From positions 1 to 8,631 of the forward strand of contig JABHOU010000451.1 in assembly GCA_018695085.1 (NCBI GenBank): a DNA stretch of 8,631 nucleotides, given 5' to 3'. The first letter of the stretch is position 1, and each line of letters begins with the position of its first letter. The position numbers and the translations under genes are program-made. Below the pieces are notes generated by a model. That model was not told where the DNA came from. It searched no databases and was given only the letters and a program-made list of their open reading frames with translations. This document shows, piece after piece, positions 5,769 to 8,631 of the stretch. Origin of the DNA: Opitutia bacterium (lineage in GTDB: Bacteria > Verrucomicrobiota > Verrucomicrobiia > Opitutales > Seribacteraceae).

Positions 5769-5794
5769 TTCCCGCCTGAATGGCATAATGGGAA
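5769..5794. terminator. Inverted repeat between convergent genes
   Basis: TTCCC/GGGAA (5769-5773 with 5790-5794) encloses GCC/GGC (5774-5776 with 5782-5784), with five unpaired bases on the 3' side. It sits in the 74-base gap between flagellin 3 and the convergent coiled-coil gene, where a shared terminator would be expected. No clear T-run follows on either strand, so the assignment is weak. Confidence 0.25.
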
Positions 5795-5828
5795 CATGCA
5801 ACAAAACCGGAATTGGCAGATCCCAAAT

Positions 5829-7088
5829 TTACGGAGACTCTTTTTGCCTGTCGTCTAGAGTCACCAGTAGTTTTGCTTCCTGCCACTTAGAAAGGGTCGA
5901 TTCATAACGTTCTCGCAGACCCAAGACCTCCCTTTCTCTTTTTTCCAGCAATTGAAAGCGAGGGTCGGATTTGCTTTCGGAAGAGGTTGCCTTTGCAATT
6001 GTCACAAGCCTGGCACGCACCTCGTTTCTTCTCATCGAGGTTTTAGAATAAGCTTCCTTTAGTGAGGTAATAACCGTTGTCAGCTCTGTTTCCAGTTTTT
6101 GCATCGCTTGCGCAATCTGGTGGTCTAGTTCTTCTCGGATGGCTTTGTTTTTTGCTTTTGCCGAATTACGAAACTTCCTCAACTGCTTGATTGTGTCAGA
6201 GAAATCGGCAAGGTTTCCTTTGTTGGAAAGAATGGACAGGGACGCTAAATTTTCTGAGGAAGCACCTTTTTCGCGGGCTTCTTTTAAGACTGACAACACC
6301 TCGACATGCTCTACTAGTTCTTTTTCGCATTGATCTCGCTCTGCTCGAAGGGAGATTTCTTCCACAGTCGCAACTGGCTCCGTCGACTGTCTCTGCTGAA
6401 TCTGTCGACGAAGCTCCTCGATGTCCTCTTCTTTTCGCTGGAGGGAGAACACCAATTCTGCGACTGCCGGCAATAAGGGGGTTTGCGCAGATTCCTTATC
6501 AAGCATCTGGATGTGTGCTCGAGAAACGAGCTGACTCAATAATCTAGCCGCTTCGAGAGTTTTGCCGTGACACGACACCTCTATTGTTTCCGAACCATTG
6601 GAATCCTTTGAGGCTATCGAAAAAAGTGATCTGGTAAGAGCATCGTTTTCAAGGGCGATGGATTGATTCGAGAAGGGACCCAATATAACCTTCTTGGCGT
6701 TAGCGGCGGATTCAATCATTTGGGTGAGGTGCTGCAGGAAAGGCTTTCCGTCTAGGACTCGCCGATGCATGTCCAATGCCTCCCGAGGAGTTACGCCCTT
6801 TTTTCCCAAAGTTTTTTTTGCACGATATAGAAGTTTTGCTGTCGACATCTCCCGTCGCAGCAAGGGAGTCAAGGTACCCGTTTTGTCGGGCTCAAAATTT
6901 CTTTTTGCCATTATATCTCCCTTGGAAGAAGACTTAGAGTGCTTATTGTCGTTACCTAAATTAAGCGAACTGCTTGTCTGGCGGACGCTTTGAGTGGTCT
7001 TTTCGTTTTTTGATTTCGTTTGCACCATGCCAGCCCAGAAGAGCAGCACGGTTATCAAAATGAAAGCAAAGCTTAGGGCGGTTTTCAC
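5829..7088 (-). CDS. Coiled-coil protein with possible N-terminal membrane anchor (weakly Wzz/GumC-like)
   Basis: This is a 419-aa protein transcribed toward flagellin 3. From the GTG at 7088, residues 4-22 form a hydrophobic segment (ALSFAFILITVLLFWAGMV), followed by a Ser/Lys/Asn-rich linker to about residue 58. The rest is strongly helical and charged: about 75-135, then two long coiled-coil stretches at about 205-275 and 295-410. The pieces IEVSCHGKTLEAARLLSQLV (169-188) and RYESTLSKWQEAKL (394-407) resemble periplasmic parts of polysaccharide co-polymerases (Wzz/GumC). The second membrane helix usual in that family is missing, however, so the assignment is weak. An ATG at 6911 (Met60) has a much better Shine-Dalgarno (AAGGGAG, five bases upstream) than the GTG. 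The true start is therefore uncertain: either a membrane-anchored 419-aa or a soluble 360-aa product. Confidence 0.6.
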   Translation of the reverse strand: MKTALSFAFILITVLLFWAGMVQTKSKNEKTTQSVRQTSSSLNLGNDNKHSKSSSKGDIMAKRNFEPDKTGTLTPLLRREMSTAKLLYRAKKTLGKKGVTPREALDMHRRVLDGKPFLQHLTQMIESAANAKKVILGPFSNQSIALENDALTRSLFSIASKDSNGSETIEVSCHGKTLEAARLLSQLVSRAHIQMLDKESAQTPLLPAVAELVFSLQRKEEDIEELRRQIQQRQSTEPVATVEEISLRAERDQCEKELVEHVEVLSVLKEAREKGASSENLASLSILSNKGNLADFSDTIKQLRKFRNSAKAKNKAIREELDHQIAQAMQKLETELTTVITSLKEAYSKTSMRRNEVRARLVTIAKATSSESKSDPRFQLLEKREREVLGLRERYESTLSKWQEAKLLVTLDDRQKESP

Positions 7089-7181
7089 AAAATCAGATTA
7101 CTGGTAGAAATGACTTTTCGCCAAGTAGATTTTTTCTTGCTTTTCGAGAATGCAAAGTGAGAGTTGGATTGCCTTTAATTG

Positions 7182-7211
7182 TGCAAACCATGTTACATGG
7201 TCAGTTTTGCA
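7182..7211. promoter_or_regulatory. Nested inverted repeat upstream of the sigma factor gene
   Basis: ACCATG-TTA-CATGGT (7187-7201) is a perfect 6+6 inverted repeat. It lies inside a wider pair, TGCAAA (7182-7187) and TTTGCA (7206-7211). A further TGCAAA occurs at 7151-7156, and a perfect palindrome ACAATATTGT lies at 7247-7256. All are in the 237-base gap between two divergent genes, so an operator serving one or both is plausible. No regulator can be named. Confidence 0.4.
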
Positions 7212-7325
7212 TTGTTTGTCTTACAAGTTTTTAACATAAGAAATAAACAATATTGTATGTTTGACTCCTAAGAGGTTGTTGAGAGTAAATGCCTTATCTC
7301 TTCTACAGTTTAAAAGTATGTACTG

Positions 7326-7856
7326 ATGAGCGATTCCGTTTCGGTCGAGTTTTCTCAACAACTTACGCAAATCCAGCGCAAGTTGTATTCATACATACTT
7401 TCTCTCGTTCCAAACAGAGCAGAGGCTGAAGATATATTACAGGAGTCCAATTTCGTTCTTTGCCGCAAGGCCAAGGAATACGATAGGGAGCGAAACTTTC
7501 AGGCATGGGCATTCCGAATAGCTCGCTATCAGGTTATGGCATTTTTAAAAACCCGGAAAAGAAGCAAGTTGATTTTTTCTGAAAGTATAGTGGAGCTTTT
7601 GGCGGAAGAATTGGAAGATAACTCTCGGTTTGAAAAAATGAGAAAGGCTTTGGCTTTTTGCCTTGATGAATTAAGCGAGAAGAGTCGTGCGGTTGCCAAA
7701 CTTCGATTTGAGAGAAACTGCACTCTTCTTGAAATTGCAGAAAAATTAGGCAGACCGATGGGTACGGTTTCGGCCACTCTTTATAGAGTTCGCGTTGCAC
7801 TTGCGCAATGTGTTCGCAAGAAGGTGGCTGAGGAAGAGGCTGCGGAACTTGCCTAA
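7326..7856 (+). CDS. RNA polymerase sigma-70 family (ECF-type) sigma factor
   Basis: This is a 176-aa sigma factor with only regions 2 and 4, as in ECF sigmas. Region 2 covers about 10-80, including EAEDILQESNFVLCRKAKEY (33-52) and FQAWAFRIARYQVMAFLKTR (58-77), which bind core polymerase and the -10 element. Region 4 covers about 105-165, with LSEKSRAVAKLRFERNCTLL (116-135) and a helix-turn-helix EIAEKLGRPMGTVSATLYRV (136-155) for the -35 element. The overall style fits the sigma group described from Rhodopirellula and Verrucomicrobium. The ATG at 7326 overlaps the stop of a two-codon ORF (ATG TAC TGA, 7318-7326); no good Shine-Dalgarno sequence is visible. The membrane protein beginning at 8004 is a likely anti-sigma partner. 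Target genes cannot be told from this window. Confidence 0.9.
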   Translation: MSDSVSVEFSQQLTQIQRKLYSYILSLVPNRAEAEDILQESNFVLCRKAKEYDRERNFQAWAFRIARYQVMAFLKTRKRSKLIFSESIVELLAEELEDNSRFEKMRKALAFCLDELSEKSRAVAKLRFERNCTLLEIAEKLGRPMGTVSATLYRVRVALAQCVRKKVAEEEAAELA

Positions 7857-7876
7857 GAAAAAGTTTAATTTGCAAA

Positions 7877-7954
7877 ATGCACACTAACAAAGACTTGCGA
7901 CTTCTCGACCGCTTGATTCGAAAAAAAATGCAAGATTTGGCGACTTTTGGCTAA
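7877..7954 (+). CDS. 25-codon small ORF resembling the start of the downstream anti-sigma-like protein
   Basis: ATG at 7877 to TAA at 7952-7954, between the sigma factor and the membrane protein gene. Its residues NKDLRLLDRLIRKK resemble SKALQDLDRLIIQL at the start of the protein encoded from 8004; both share the LDRLI core at the same distance from the start. The two are in different frames (127 bases apart), so this is not a simple extension. It may be the remnant of a duplicated anti-sigma N-terminus or a small sigma-binding peptide. No Shine-Dalgarno sequence is visible and the ORF is short, so translation is doubtful. Confidence 0.3.
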   Translation: MHTNKDLRLLDRLIRKKMQDLATFG

Positions 7955-8003
7955 TTATATAGTGAACGACGCTCTGTTCAGAGAACCCTTACAGTCATAA
8001 TTT

Positions 8004-8631
8004 ATGCCAACTACCTCTAAAGCTCTTCAAGATTTGGATCGTTTGATCATCCAACTATTCGACGAGTCCCTGCCTCCAGCCGATATAGAAATCTTAGAGA
8101 AATTAATTCGGGAAAATCCGTTGGCTCGTAAGCGTTACACAGATCTCGTAACTTTGGAATCGATGCTACATTGGGAATTTGCAGGAGTTGAGTCTGATGT
8201 TAACACTTTGCGTGCTACGCCATTAATCGATTTCTCTTCGTGGTTGCGTCCCGCCATTGCTCTTGCCGCATGTTTCATTGCGGCTCTGTTTGGTTGGTGG
8301 GTTATCGATCAAGATGTTCCTGTTGTGGATGCTGAACATGAAATAGTATCCCGACCGTTGTCGAATGATGGTGTTATTACTAGGACGAACAAGTCCTCTG
8401 AGGAGCGACAACCCGATTTGAACATGGACGCCCTCGTTGTTGCCAAGGAACACAACACGATTGTTTTTGGTTCAGAAACTAGCAAATTGTTTGTTTCGTC
8501 CATTAAGCCGTCTTCGACTGTGAGCTTGGCCCGACAGGATCGAGAAGCTCTACTTGATGCAGCCTATGGTCTTGAGATTTTGGAGAGCGGACAAGGTTTT
8601 GGCGAAGGTGGTTATGTTGAAGTTAAGGAAA
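8004..8631 (+). CDS. Putative membrane-anchored anti-sigma / FecR-like regulator, N-terminal part
   Basis: The gene runs off the right edge; 209 codons are visible from the ATG at 8004. Residues 1-58 are helical and cytoplasmic in character: LQDLDRLIIQLFDESLPP (8-25), then EILEKLIRENPLARKRYTDL (29-48) and LESMLHWEF (51-59). This layout is typical of N-terminal domains of Verrucomicrobia/Planctomycetes proteins encoded next to ECF sigma factors, which are thought to hold the sigma at the membrane. Residues 83-101 (PAIALAACFIAALFGWWVI) form one membrane helix. The rest would be periplasmic and is hydrophilic; no complete FecR or LamG domain is seen before the edge. It lies 147 bases after the sigma gene on the same strand. 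The role is inferred from layout and position. Confidence 0.65.
   Translation, partial: MPTTSKALQDLDRLIIQLFDESLPPADIEILEKLIRENPLARKRYTDLVTLESMLHWEFAGVESDVNTLRATPLIDFSSWLRPAIALAACFIAALFGWWVIDQDVPVVDAEHEIVSRPLSNDGVITRTNKSSEERQPDLNMDALVVAKEHNTIVFGSETSKLFVSSIKPSSTVSLARQDREALLDAAYGLEILESGQGFGEGGYVEVKE

Noticed and set aside
7207..7237. Housekeeping promoter TTGCAT / TAACAT upstream of the sigma gene
   Set aside because: The spacer would be 19 bases and both boxes are imperfect in an AT-rich region where such matches are frequent.
1..8631. CRISPR array, tRNA, rRNA, insertion sequence or integrase
   Set aside because: No regularly spaced repeats, no tRNA cloverleaf or rRNA segment, and no transposase- or integrase-like protein were seen on either strand. 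The duplicated flagellin leaders are 1660 bases apart and are part of a gene duplication.

Overview
The window looks like a chromosomal piece of a flagellated Gram-negative bacterium, most likely in the Verrucomicrobiota (Opitutales-like). This rests mainly on the right end: an ECF-type sigma factor of the style common in Planctomycetes and Verrucomicrobia, followed by a membrane protein whose N-terminus resembles their anti-sigma/FecR-like regulators. The taxonomic call is inference; no rRNA or marker gene is present.

Layout. Positions 1-224 (minus) hold the N-terminal start of a SulP-family anion transporter cut by the window edge. Positions 225-776 contain no convincing gene but include a hairpin-dense GC-rich patch and two strong Shine-Dalgarno-like motifs. 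Positions 777-976 hold a degenerate third copy of the flagellin leader joined to a 42-codon mini-ORF. Positions 1035-4272 are a tandem pair of flagellin genes (515 and 491 aa). Their leaders, first ~44 codons and last ~44 codons are almost identical at the DNA level, while the centres have diverged. Positions 4489-5754 hold a third, different flagellin (421 aa) whose surface-exposed region is a C-type-lectin-like domain. Positions 5829-7088 (minus) encode a coiled-coil protein with a possible N-terminal membrane anchor. Positions 7326-7856 encode the sigma factor, and 8004 to the end the putative anti-sigma partner.

How the parts may work together. The two tandem flagellins share the inner (D0) segments needed for polymerisation but differ in the outer domain, so they could build a mixed filament or a filament with an exchangeable surface. 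The third flagellin could add a carbohydrate-binding face. Each tandem leader folds on paper into three consecutive hairpins. The last one places the Shine-Dalgarno sequence in its loop in a context that closely matches the known CsrA binding consensus, which suggests post-transcriptional control of flagellin synthesis of the CsrA (possibly CsrA-FliW) kind.

The most notable observations are the lectin-like flagellin, the repeated CsrA-like leader hairpins, the gene-conversion pattern of the tandem flagellins, and a two-cysteine pattern shared by both tandem paralogues.
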